Source: Pseudomonas sp. PDM14 (GTDB taxonomy: Bacteria; Pseudomonadota; Gammaproteobacteria; Pseudomonadales; Pseudomonadaceae). From it: 64,000 bases of DNA. Positions 8,147 to 16,631 of this stretch are shown in pieces. Both the position numbers and the translations under genes were made by a program. Every line of letters starts with the position of its first letter. Within the stretch, counting starts at the first letter, position 1. The stretch lies in assembly GCF_014851905.1 (NCBI RefSeq), contig NZ_JACVAQ010000001.1, positions 1,240,001 to 1,304,000 on the forward strand. Direction: 5' to 3'. The notes under the pieces are model-generated. The model was given only the letters and a program-made list of their open reading frames with translations, was not told where the DNA came from and did no database searches.

Positions 8147-9652
8147 TCAGCGCAGCCCTTGCAGTGCCTTCTGCACCACCTGCGCCGCGTCGAAGATCGA
8201 GCGTTCCTCGTACGGCGCGAAGCCCAGTACCAGCCCCGGCGCACGGGGCGTGCCGCAGTAGCGCGCGAGCGGCATCACGTCGATGCCCTGCTCGGCGAGA
8301 CGGGCGCAGGCCCGGGCTTCGTCGGCCACCTGCAGGTGGCAGGCGATGTCCAGCCCGGCGCGGATTTCCGGCACCTCGATCAGCCCCTGCCAATGGCGCT
8401 GCGCCGCTTCGCTGAGCGCCTCGGCCCGGGAAGCGTAGCGCTTGCGCATGCGCCGCACGTGACGGTCGAAATGTCCCTCGTTGATGAAGTCGGCGAGCAC
8501 CGCCTGGCTCAGGCTGTTGGCGTGGCGGCTGATCAGCGCGGAGGCGCGGGTGAAGCTCTCCACCAGCTGCGGCGGCAGCACCAGATAGGCCAGGCGAATG
8601 GCCGGGAACAACAACTTGCTGAAGGTGCCGGCGAGAATCACCGAGCTGTCCGCCGCCGGCAACGAGCGCATCGCCGGGATCGGCTTGGCGATGAAGCGGT
8701 ACTCGCTGTCGTAGTCGTCTTCGAGGATGTACGCACCGCTCTCGCTGGCCCAACGCAGCAACGCCAGGCGCCGCGCCGGCGACAACTCGCCACCCAGCGG
8801 CAGCTGGCGTGACGGCGTGACGTAAGCCAGGCGGGCCTTCGGAGCGCGGCGGATGCCCTCGTCAACGCGAATGCCGTCGCGGTCCACCGGCACGTCGACG
8901 GCCAGGCAGCCGGAGACTTCGAGCAGTTGCCGCGTGCCGGGGTAGCCGGGGTCTTCGACCCACACCTGCTCGCCGGGCGGCACCAGCAGGCGCAGGCACA
9001 GGTCGATGCCCTGCTGCACGCTGCTCAGCACCAGGATGCGCTCCGCCGACACCTGCACGCCGCGGGCGATGGCCAGGTAGCCGGCAATCGCCTCGCGCAG
9101 CGCCGGCAGGCCGGACGGATCGGAATCGAACAGTGCGCTCAGGCGTGACGAACGCAGCTGCTGGATGTGCAGCTTGCGCCAGGTGTCGACGGGAAACGCG
9201 CGCACATCGCCACGGTGGGGAAAGAACGGACGCAGACCGGGCGTCACCGCGCGACGGCCGAACACCGGGCTGATCGCGCCGAGCCGCTCGACCCACGGCG
9301 TATCGGGTGGCGCCCGTGGCGGCTCGACATTGGGCACCACCTTGCGTCGCACATAACCGGCATGCAGCGTGGCGTCCGGCAGCACCTCGCTGACGTAGGT
9401 GCCGCTGCCCGCCCGCGCCTGGATATACGCCTCCGACAACAGCTGCTGATACGCCGCCTGCACGGTGCCACGCGCCAGCGAATAGTGCTGCGCAAGGGCG
9501 CGGGTGCTGGGCAGTTGGCTGCCGCTGGGCAGGCGCCCCCCAAGGATCGCCTCGCGCAGGCTCTGGTACAGCCACTCCTGCAGGCTGGCATCGGCGGGCG
9601 GTGTGCCCAGGGGCAGGGAAAGTCCTTGCGAGGGGCGTTTTTCGCGGGGCAT
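8147..9652 (-). CDS. Second MocR-type regulator
   Basis: A 501-residue GntR-HTH plus aminotransferase-fold regulator. The winged helix spans about residues 25-90 (LPSGSQLPSTRALAQHYSLA). The PLP site reads AGTFSKLLFPAIRLAYL and ILEDDYDSEYR. It is a paralogue of the MocR gene at 6076 but far from identical. It is divergent from the FAD oxidoreductase at 9777. The 124-base gap holds an inverted repeat (TGGATCA, six bases, TGATCCA) suited to be its operator. Likely targets are that oxidoreductase and possibly the AhpD-like gene. Confidence 0.9.
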   Translation of the reverse strand: MPREKRPSQGLSLPLGTPPADASLQEWLYQSLREAILGGRLPSGSQLPSTRALAQHYSLARGTVQAAYQQLLSEAYIQARAGSGTYVSEVLPDATLHAGYVRRKVVPNVEPPRAPPDTPWVERLGAISPVFGRRAVTPGLRPFFPHRGDVRAFPVDTWRKLHIQQLRSSRLSALFDSDPSGLPALREAIAGYLAIARGVQVSAERILVLSSVQQGIDLCLRLLVPPGEQVWVEDPGYPGTRQLLEVSGCLAVDVPVDRDGIRVDEGIRRAPKARLAYVTPSRQLPLGGELSPARRLALLRWASESGAYILEDDYDSEYRFIAKPIPAMRSLPAADSSVILAGTFSKLLFPAIRLAYLVLPPQLVESFTRASALISRHANSLSQAVLADFINEGHFDRHVRRMRKRYASRAEALSEAAQRHWQGLIEVPEIRAGLDIACHLQVADEARACARLAEQGIDVMPLARYCGTPRAPGLVLGFAPYEERSIFDAAQVVQKALQGLR

Positions 9653-9688
9653 GGGCGCTCAAAGTGGACCAGTGCTTTATCGCACAAT

Positions 9689-9708
9689 TGGATCAATACC
9701 ATGATCCA
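9689..9708. promoter_or_regulatory. Inverted repeat, candidate MocR operator
   Basis: TGGATCA, spacer ATACCA, then TGATCCA: perfect 7-base arms in the gap between the MocR gene and the divergent FAD oxidoreductase. A related TGGACCA lies 25 bases to the left. Assignment to the MocR protein is by position only. Confidence 0.5.
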
Positions 9709-9776
9709 CGTCCATTGCACACTGACCCCGTCGTTCGAATTCAGCCGTTTTCCATCTTCGTTAGGGAGTGACCCAC

Positions 9777-10982
9777 ATGAACCAACAAATCCTGATCATC
9801 GGTGCCGGCTTCGGTGGCCTGTGGAGTGCCCTCAGCGCCGTGCGCCTGCTCGACCAGCAGCAACGCCTCGACGTCAGCGTCACCGTCCTCGCGCCGCAAG
9901 CCGAACTGCGCGTGCGTCCGCGCTTCTACGAAAGCGACATCACCCCGACCGTGGCCCCGCTGAGCGAGCTGTTCGACGCCGTGGGTATCAACTTCATCGG
10001 CGGCGCCGCCACCGGCATCGATGCCGACGCCAAGCGCGTTACCTACACCGACGCTAGCGGCGCCCCGCAGGTGCTGAACTACGATCGCCTGGTGCTGGCC
10101 GCCGGCAGCCAGGTGGCCCGTCCTGCCGCACTGAGCGGCATAGACCTGGCCTTCGACGTCGACAGCTACGAGTCGGCAGAGAAGCTCAACAGCCACCTGC
10201 AAGGCCTGCGTGACCTGCCGGCAAGCCCCGAGCGCAACACCGTGGTAGTGGTCGGCGGTGGCTTCACCGGCATCGAAACCGCCACCGAAATGCCGGGGCG
10301 CCTGCGGGAAATCCTCGGTGCCGATGCCGACGTGCGGGTGGTGGTGGTCGACTCCGGCAATGCGGTCGGTGCGGCCATGGGCCAGGCCATCGCCGACGTG
10401 GTCGCCGAAGCCAGCGACGAGCTGGGCGTGACCTGGAACCTGGGCTCCGCCGTGCAGGCAGTGGACAGCAACGGCGTGATCCTCGCCAACGGCGAACGCA
10501 TCGACGCCAAGACCGTGATCTGGGCGGTCGGCGTGAAGGCTTCGCCGCTGACCCAGCTGGTCGCGGGCGAACGTGATCGCCAGGGCCGCCTGCATGTCGA
10601 CCGCACCCTCAAGGTGCTCGGCCAGGATTCGATCTTCGCCACCGGCGACACCGCCTACGCCGCCAGCGACGACCTCGGCAACTACGCACTGATGACCTGC
10701 CAGCACGCCATCGCCCTCGGTCGCTCGGCGGGCAACAACGCCGCCGCCGACCTGCTCGGTGTCGCACCGCTGCCGTACAGCCAGGTCAAGTACGTGACCT
10801 GCCTCGACCTCGGCGCCTGGGGCGCCGTGTACACCGAAGGCTGGGATCGCAAGGTGGTGCTGACCCGCGCCGAAGGCAAGGAGCTGAAGACCCAGATCAA
10901 CACCCAGTGGATCTACCCGCCGGTAGCCAACCGCGACACCGCCCTGGCCGCCGCCGACCCGCTGATCCCCGTGGTCGCCTGA
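9777..10982 (+). CDS. NDH-2-like NAD(P)/FAD-dependent oxidoreductase
   Basis: A 401-residue two-dinucleotide-binding flavoprotein. The FAD motif is IIGAGFGG at residues 7-14, a second Rossmann motif reads VVVGGGFTGIETATE at about 155-170, and the FAD-ribityl motif is FATGD. The layout matches type II NADH dehydrogenase/ferredoxin reductase relatives, which pass electrons to quinones or other acceptors. The ATG at 9777 has AGGGAG at a spacing of eight. It is divergent from a MocR gene. A strong terminator follows, then a multi-helix membrane protein. Confidence 0.87.
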   Translation: MNQQILIIGAGFGGLWSALSAVRLLDQQQRLDVSVTVLAPQAELRVRPRFYESDITPTVAPLSELFDAVGINFIGGAATGIDADAKRVTYTDASGAPQVLNYDRLVLAAGSQVARPAALSGIDLAFDVDSYESAEKLNSHLQGLRDLPASPERNTVVVVGGGFTGIETATEMPGRLREILGADADVRVVVVDSGNAVGAAMGQAIADVVAEASDELGVTWNLGSAVQAVDSNGVILANGERIDAKTVIWAVGVKASPLTQLVAGERDRQGRLHVDRTLKVLGQDSIFATGDTAYAASDDLGNYALMTCQHAIALGRSAGNNAAADLLGVAPLPYSQVKYVTCLDLGAWGAVYTEGWDRKVVLTRAEGKELKTQINTQWIYPPVANRDTALAAADPLIPVVA

Positions 10983-11019
10983 AGCCCGGCGCCGGGTTCA
11001 CACCAGGCGCTCCCCTTCC

Positions 11020-11048
11020 AACCCGGACGCGTGTCGTCCGGGTTTTCT
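11020..11048 (+). terminator. Rho-independent terminator after the FAD oxidoreductase
   Basis: A 10-bp stem (AACCCGGACG with CGTCCGGGTT, loop CGTGT) is followed by TTCTTC. It begins 38 bases after the stop codon and ends 30 bases before the next start, so the two genes are at least partly uncoupled. Confidence 0.8.
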
Positions 11049-11078
11049 TCGCTCATCTGTCTCGTTCAGGAGATGCCC

Positions 11079-12116
11079 ATGCTCGATGCCCACGCGCGCG
11101 GCCTGCCCAGCCGCCCCGGCACCTGGCCGCTGCTGCAGCGCTGGTCCCTGTGGCTGCCGCCGCTGATTGCTGCCTTCTACCCCTTCCTGCTTGACGCCTT
11201 CCACCTGCGGGTGAAGGCCGACGGCGCGGTCACCCCGGGATCCGCGCTTCTGCTGCTGGCCATGTTCGTCGTGCCGGCGCTGGGTCTGTACCTGGCCTGT
11301 CGCGCCGATGGCCGCGAGCCCGGCGCTATCCGTGCCCGGCGCCTGGCCCTGTTGCTGGTGGCGACGCCGACGCTGTACTGCTTCGTCGGGGTCAACCTGT
11401 ACATGCTCGGCAGCCCGGTGGCGGACGCCTGGTTCTGGACGCCGGCCTGGCTGCTGGTCGCCCTGTGCGCCAGCCTGGTTACCCCGCGCGCCAGCGCAGG
11501 GCATACCGCCTCGGCGAGCAGCCCAGCGCTGCGCGTGGCCCACGGCAGTGCCGGCCTGCTGGTGACGCTGTTCGTCGGCTTTCATTTGTTCAACCACCTG
11601 TTCAGCCTGGCCGGCGAAGAAAGTCATGCCCGCCTGATGGACTGGGGCCGGCAGTTCTACCGCGCGCCCGTGGTCGAGGCGCTGCTGGTCGCCGCCCTGC
11701 TCTTCCAGGTGGTGTCCGGGCTGCGCCTGGCATGGCAGTGGAGCGCGCGGGGCGGTGATTTCCAGCGTCTGTTCCAGCTCGCCTCGGGGGTCTTCCTCGC
11801 GGTGTTCATTCTCGGCCACCTGAACGCGGTGTTCGTCTTCGCCCGCACCTGGGCCGGCATCGAGACCGACTGGGCCTTCGCCACCGGCGCACCCACCGGG
11901 CTGATCATGGACCCGTGGAGCATTCGCCTGCTGCCGCATTACGCCCTCGGCGTGTTCTTCATCCTCGCCCACCTCGTCTCGGGGCTGCGCGTGGTGTTGC
12001 TCGCCCACGACGTCGCGCAGGCGACGGCCAACCGCATCTGGTGGTTCGGCGCCGCCGGCGCGGCGCTGGTGTCGCTGGCGATCATGCTCGGCATGACCGG
12101 CACGCGGCTGGCATGA
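11079..12116 (+). CDS. Polytopic membrane protein with conserved histidines, resembling SdhC/FrdC-type anchors
   Basis: A 345-residue integral membrane protein with about eight hydrophobic segments. The second half contains histidines inside helices: AHGSAGLL, VGFHLFNHLF, ILGHLNAVF, LLPHYALGVF and ILAHLVSGLRV. That layout is like the diheme cytochrome b anchors of succinate/fumarate dehydrogenases, so a quinone-linked heme-b role is possible but unproven. The ATG at 11079 has CAGGAG at six bases; two earlier starts lie in or before the ribosome site. It is followed by a terminator. The flavoprotein upstream could be a soluble electron partner. Confidence 0.7.
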   Translation: MLDAHARGLPSRPGTWPLLQRWSLWLPPLIAAFYPFLLDAFHLRVKADGAVTPGSALLLLAMFVVPALGLYLACRADGREPGAIRARRLALLLVATPTLYCFVGVNLYMLGSPVADAWFWTPAWLLVALCASLVTPRASAGHTASASSPALRVAHGSAGLLVTLFVGFHLFNHLFSLAGEESHARLMDWGRQFYRAPVVEALLVAALLFQVVSGLRLAWQWSARGGDFQRLFQLASGVFLAVFILGHLNAVFVFARTWAGIETDWAFATGAPTGLIMDPWSIRLLPHYALGVFFILAHLVSGLRVVLLAHDVAQATANRIWWFGAAGAALVSLAIMLGMTGTRLA

Positions 12117-12164
12117 AGGCGGCGGTCACTGCCCGCGTCGCCGCGCGGGCAACCGCAGAATGCA

Positions 12165-12194
12165 CAACGCCCCGCAGGACGGGGCGTTGCTGTT
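12165..12194 (+). terminator. Rho-independent terminator, possibly bidirectional
   Basis: CAACGCCCCG, loop CAGGA, CGGGGCGTTG, then CTGTTT. It sits between two convergent genes and could serve both directions. Confidence 0.75.
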
Positions 12195-12213
12195 TACGCG
12201 CCGGCGACGCGCG

Positions 12214-12417
12214 TCAGAGGCGTATGCCGGGGCGGCGCTTGGTCAACTGCTGCACCATGGCGCTGGCGACGACCGCCGTGGGTAGCAACGCATCCGGCAC
12301 GCCGGGGCCGCGCACGCGATAACCGCGAATCTCGGTGGTGCCATCCGGGCGCTCCACGACCCACTGCACCACGCTGAACGCGCCCTTGGTAAATACCGTT
12401 GCTCCTGATCGTTCCAT
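12214..12417 (-). CDS. Small hypothetical protein (67 aa)
   Basis: A basic 67-residue protein (MERSGATVFTKGAFSVVQW, ending TKRRPGIRL). It has no signal peptide or membrane helix. A GGAG precedes the ATG at good spacing, and the codon use matches the neighbours, so it is probably a real gene. No family is recognised. The segment VERPDGTTEIRGYRVRG looks like a beta-hairpin, suggesting a small folded domain. Confidence 0.55.
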   Translation of the reverse strand: MERSGATVFTKGAFSVVQWVVERPDGTTEIRGYRVRGPGVPDALLPTAVVASAMVQQLTKRRPGIRL

Positions 12418-12510
12418 TACTCAGCCTCCTTGCTCGAACGAACGAGCGTAGACGCTGTTCCCAGTGGCGCAAGCGGGCCGGATCAACGGTGCAACGCCGT
12501 TCGCTGCGGG

Positions 12511-12960
12511 CTACGCCAACCAGCCGAGCGTCAGCGCGGTGAGGAGCAGGTAACGGCCGGCCTTGGCCAGGCTGACGAGCAACAGGAAGCGCCAGAACGG
12601 CTCACGCAACACCCCGGCCATCACCGTCAGCGGATCGCCGATCACCGGCGCCCAGCTCAGCAGCAATGACCAGCGGCCGAAGCGCCCGTAAGCGCGCTGC
12701 GCCTGGTGCAGCCGCGCCTCGCTGATGGGAAACCAGCGTTTGTGGCGCAGGCGTTCGATGTAGCGACCGAGCAGCCAATTGAGCACCGAGCCCAGCACGT
12801 TGCCCAGCGTCGCCACCAGCAACAGCGCCGCCACGGGATAGCGCTCGGTCAGCAGCAAGCCGACCAGCACGGCCTCGGACTGCATCGGCAACAGCGTGGC
12901 AGCAACCAGCGCGGAGAAGAACAGGCCGGCGTAGGCTGGCACATCCCACAGCGCAATCAT
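12511..12960 (-). CDS. YqaA/DedA-like inner-membrane protein
   Basis: A 149-residue membrane protein with about four helices. The central sequence EAVLVGLLLTERYPVAALLLVATLGNVLGSVLNWLLGRY, with WAPVIGDPLTVMAGVLR further on, is characteristic of the YqaA subgroup of the SNARE-associated/DedA family. Family members are involved in envelope integrity or lipid handling. The exact role here is not deducible. Confidence 0.85.
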   Translation of the reverse strand: MIALWDVPAYAGLFFSALVAATLLPMQSEAVLVGLLLTERYPVAALLLVATLGNVLGSVLNWLLGRYIERLRHKRWFPISEARLHQAQRAYGRFGRWSLLLSWAPVIGDPLTVMAGVLREPFWRFLLLVSLAKAGRYLLLTALTLGWLA

Positions 12961-13141
12961 GCGCGCAGCCCACTGGCAGGTGTCGTGTAACGGGCGCCAT
13001 AGGGCCCGCGGTTGCCGGTCATGCGTGATCTCCAGAACATGCGAGCAGTCCCGCCCAGCTCGCAGCGCGTCAGGCTACAGCAGAACGGTCGGCGGATGGG
13101 CAACGGCAGCGATGGTGCTCGGTAACGCGGGCAGGCAACGA

Positions 13142-13360
13142 TCAGGGGTGGAATTCGTCGGCGATACGCTCGATCAGGGTTCTGGCAATGATCAGATCGT
13201 CGTCGTTCAGTTGCGAGTTGCTGTAGGCGCGAATGATCTCGTTCTGGATCTCGATCAACTGGCGCGTCTTGCGGGCACACCGCGAAGCAGGTTGCGGGTA
13301 TTGCGTCGGCAGCAGTTCAAGCAGGGTTTCGCAGCGGCTGATGACTGGTGACGTTTTCAT
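13142..13360 (-). CDS. Small hypothetical protein (72 aa)
   Basis: A 72-residue soluble protein whose C-terminal half (LIEIQNEIIRAYSNSQLNDD, then LIIARTLIERIADEFHP) is predicted helical and acidic. Codon use is coding-like and the ATG is preceded by a modest AGG site. No family is recognised. It lies 103 bases downstream of the DUF3592-like gene on the same strand. Confidence 0.55.
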   Translation of the reverse strand: MKTSPVISRCETLLELLPTQYPQPASRCARKTRQLIEIQNEIIRAYSNSQLNDDDLIIARTLIERIADEFHP

Positions 13361-13463
13361 ACGGGGTGCCTGCGCAACCGGGGGCCAAGAATGCGGCGAA
13401 AATTCTACGCCCCGTGCCCGGCCAGCAAATAGTTCTTTAGTACTGGTTTCCTGAGCGCACAGC

Positions 13464-13964
13464 TCAACGCGCGAAGAACCACCAATAGGCCAGCACCGGA
13501 GCCAGCCCGGCCAGTAACGTCACAGCCTGCTTGAACGGCCCGGAACGGATCAGGTAGCTCTTGGCGGGTTTGCGCGGGTTGTAGTGGACCGTAACCCGCC
13601 CGGCAGGATCGACCTCGATCCCGCGCATCTGCGCCTGCAGCACAAAGCGGCCATTGGCGCTGGCCATGACTTTCCAAGGCGACAGGCGATTGCCGCTGTA
13701 GGCGTTGCCATCCACCTCGTACGTGTAGGCGACCTTGCCCACGTACTCCTGCTGCGACGGCACGTAATCACGGGCGCCGAACATCGCCACATCACAACGA
13801 ACAAGCTGGCCGGTGGTGCTCGGCCAGCGCCAGATCAGCCACAGGTACATCGCCGAAGACACCATGACCGCACAGACATACAGCGCCGCCAGCAGCGCCA
13901 GGCTCTGCTTGTCGCCCGCGGCGGCCCGTTCGAAAACCTGATAGATGGCAGTGAAGATGTCCAT
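13464..13964 (-). CDS. DUF3592-like membrane protein
   Basis: A 166-residue protein with a membrane helix near the N-terminus (LALLAALYVCAVMVSSAMYLWLIW in two overlapping parts) and one at the C-terminus. Between them is a soluble domain with YTYEVDGNAYSGNRLSP and VHYNPRKPAKSYL, the signature features of DUF3592. The function of this family is not known. It lies in the opposite direction to the long citrate-related block, separated from it by a short gap. Confidence 0.75.
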   Translation of the reverse strand: MDIFTAIYQVFERAAAGDKQSLALLAALYVCAVMVSSAMYLWLIWRWPSTTGQLVRCDVAMFGARDYVPSQQEYVGKVAYTYEVDGNAYSGNRLSPWKVMASANGRFVLQAQMRGIEVDPAGRVTVHYNPRKPAKSYLIRSGPFKQAVTLLAGLAPVLAYWWFFAR

Positions 13965-14039
13965 GGCTGTCCTGGCGCTGTGCGAGACGACCGAATTTAC
14001 ACCGCCCGCGCTCAGCGGGGCGTGCCGTCATCACAACAA

Positions 14040-15432
14040 TCAGCCTGTGGAGCGCGAGCCGCGCCTGAGCATCGCGGCGAACAACGGCGAATACTGCGTT
14101 TGCCGCTCCAGCCGCGCGACGAATGCCAGTACCTCATCCTGGGCATCCTGGCTGATGTGCGGCTGCGCCATCTTGCGAAACTTGCGCTCGAAGTCGGCAT
14201 CGCCCATCGGCGTTTCCAGGGAGCCGGGGCCGCTGAGCATTTCGCTGCTCAACGTCTCGCCCGAGGTCAGCCGCAGCGTTACCCGGTTGGCCAGGTAGCG
14301 CGGAAACAGCCGCGTCAGCGCCGGGTCCTCGGTCACCGTGGTGCGGCTCATCAGGGCGATGGCGCGCGGGTCGGCGATCTGCTCCGGCGCGTAGGACGCC
14401 AGGCTGATGTCGCCATCCAGCAAGGCACGCGCGACGTTGTAGGGCAGGCTGTGGTCCGCGGTTTCACGCGTGCGCGGTCGCCATTTCTCCGCCGAATCGG
14501 CAAGCACGCGGCGGTTGAATTCCGAGGTTTCGATATGGATGGCCTCCACCTGCGCGAGGTCGGCGAGGCGCCCGCGCAGATCGATGCCCGCCCACACCGC
14601 GGTGTGCAGTTCGCCATTGGTGGGGAAGGTCTTGGTCAGCGAGCGGAGGATGGCAAAGCGACCATTGGCGGCGCTGCCGAAGTTCTCGACATCCAGCGCG
14701 AATTCGCCGGTGACCTGCTTGAACAGGCCCATCTCGCCCTCGAACACCGGCGCCGGCCCGGTCATGCCGTGGCGCGCCAGGTTCGCCGCGAAGATCGCGT
14801 TGCGCGCGGCGTTGGCCGCCGAACAGCCCTTCCAGTCCGACAGCGCCCCGGAGCGCACCTGGCGCATGGCCAGGTGGCCGCTGAGGGCGATGTTGATCGC
14901 CTGCTCGGTGCGCGCCTCGTCCAGTTTCAGCAGGCGCGCCGCGGCGGCCGCCATGGCCACGTTGATGTAGTTGACGTGGTCCCAGCCGCGCTTGTTGAGG
15001 CTGGCGGCGTCCTGCAGGCGCATCTGGATTTCGTAGGCGACGACGATGGCGGCGATCAGCTCGCGGCCGCTCGCCCCTTCGGCCTCGGCCAGCGCCAGGC
15101 AGGCGGGGATGTTGTCGCTCGGGTGGCCCGGTTCGAGGCCCATGTAGCCGTCGTTGTAATCGAGAAAGCGCACCATGCTGCCGTTGGCGAACGCGGCCAG
15201 TTCAGGGGGTGGTGCGCAGCGTCGTGCCAAACACGCTCGACGCCGCCTGCGGGGTCTGCGCCGCCAAGGCGATGGCGGCCTCGACCGGCTTCGCGCCATA
15301 GGCGCCGAGAACGCAGGCGAGGCTGTCGAGAAGACGCTGGCGGACGCAGGCGAGCACCGCCTCGGGCAATGTCTCGGCGTTCAGCTCGCAGGCGTAGCGG
15401 GCGAGGCGCCGGGCCAGGGTCGGGGTACTCAT
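14040..15432 (-). pseudogene. MmgE/PrpD family dehydratase, single-base frameshift
   Basis: The N-terminal 76 residues (from MSTPTLARRLARYACEL) read in one frame to FGTTLRTTP and then hit TGA. The remainder (ELAAFANGSMVRFLDYNDGY onward) continues in the next frame to 14040. Removing one G from the five-G run at 15205-15209 restores a normal-length protein of about 463 residues. The MmgE/PrpD family includes 2-methylcitrate dehydratase and related tricarboxylate or racemase-like enzymes. Its start overlaps the stop of the hydroxyacid dehydrogenase gene by four bases (ATGA). The shift may be a true mutation or a sequencing error, and the coding quality on both sides favours a recent event or an error. 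Confidence 0.85.
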
Positions 15433-16475
15433 GGCTGCACCTCCTGCGGCAGGCTCGTGGTGACCGCGGCAGGATCGCGGCCATCGGCGATCACGCAGGC
15501 CGCCGGTGGCGTCTCGCCATTCAGCACCGCCACCGCGCACTGTGCGGCGATCAGGTTGGTGCGCTGCAGCCCTTCATGGGTCGAGGCCCCGCTGTGCGGG
15601 GTCGCTACCACGTTCGGCAGCGCCAGCAACGCCTCGGTGGTGGCGCGATAACTGGAGTCGGTTTCGCTGAGGAAGACATCCAGGCCGGCACCGGCGATGG
15701 CGCCGTCCAGCAATGCCTCCAGCAATGCGCGGTCGTCGACCAGGCCACCGCGGGCCGTGTTGATCAGCACCGCCGTGGGCTTCATCCGATTAAGGGCCAG
15801 GGCGTCGATGAGAAAGCGCGTGTCCGCCAGCAACGGTGCATGCAGGGTCACGTAGTCGCTCTCGGCCAGCAGGGTGTCGAGGTCGACGTGCTGCACGCCA
15901 GACTCGCGTGCGTGGTTCCAGTCCGGGTGCGGCGCATACGCCAGCACGCGGGCATCGAAACCGGCCAGACGCCTGGCCACGCCGCGACCGATTCGGCCGA
16001 GGCCGATGATGCCGACGGTCTTGCCGTACAGGTCGCTGCCCAGGGCGATGGCCCAGTCGCCATTGATCATGCGCGCCTTCGAATCGCCCAGGCGCCGGCC
16101 CAGCGCCAGCATCATCGCCAGCGCATGGTCGGCGACGCTGGCATCGTTGCCGCCGACGGCGATGGTCGCGACCTTGCCACTGGCGCGCACGGCGGCCACG
16201 TCGACGCGCTCGTAACCAACGCCGCGCCGGGCGATCACCTGCAGGCGCGGCAACTGCGCCAGCAGCTCGGCGGTGATCCAGGCGTGGCCGACGATCCAGG
16301 CGTCGACATCGGCCAGCAGGGCGAGCAGCTGAGCCTGGCTCAGGTCGGCGTCGCCCTGCCCCTCGGCAAGCTCGGCGATGTGCACCTCGCAGCCGTGGCC
16401 GTGCAGGTAGGCCAGGCTCTCGGGGTCGAAGAAGCGCTGGGTGACCAGCACCTTGCGGGGGGATTTTTCGGGCAT
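15429..16475 (-). CDS. D-2-hydroxyacid dehydrogenase
   Basis: A 348-residue NAD(P)-dependent D-isomer-specific dehydrogenase. The cofactor motif is GIIGLGRIGRGVAR. Catalytic residues are visible as the arginine in NTARGGLVDD, the glutamate in GLDVFLSE and the histidine in TPHSGAST. The second ATG (16475) is preferred because GAGG lies eight bases upstream, against two bases for the first ATG. It is coupled by ATGA overlap to the MmgE/PrpD gene and lies 156 bases after the CitMHS carrier on the same strand, so a transport-oxidation-dehydration operon is likely. The substrate is unknown. Confidence 0.88.
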   Translation of the reverse strand: MPEKSPRKVLVTQRFFDPESLAYLHGHGCEVHIAELAEGQGDADLSQAQLLALLADVDAWIVGHAWITAELLAQLPRLQVIARRGVGYERVDVAAVRASGKVATIAVGGNDASVADHALAMMLALGRRLGDSKARMINGDWAIALGSDLYGKTVGIIGLGRIGRGVARRLAGFDARVLAYAPHPDWNHARESGVQHVDLDTLLAESDYVTLHAPLLADTRFLIDALALNRMKPTAVLINTARGGLVDDRALLEALLDGAIAGAGLDVFLSETDSSYRATTEALLALPNVVATPHSGASTHEGLQRTNLIAAQCAVAVLNGETPPAACVIADGRDPAAVTTSLPQEVQP

Positions 16476-16631
16476 GTGCATCGCCTCATCGAATCACGGG
16501 GCCGCCTCGGCAGCGGCGTTCAACGGACCAGCCACGCGCCGTATGCCGGCACGCGCTGACGTTCTGGCGGCAAGCCGCCGCCGTTTCCCCGGCTCATGGC
16601 GAGCGGGGAATGGCAGGACGCAAGAGGAGCG

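Noticed and set aside
13584..16559. 991-codon plus-strand open frame
   Set aside because: It lies antisense to the DUF3592-like, MmgE/PrpD and hydroxyacid dehydrogenase genes, is rich in Arg/Gly/Ala/His/Gln as expected of a shadow frame in high-GC DNA, and matches no family.
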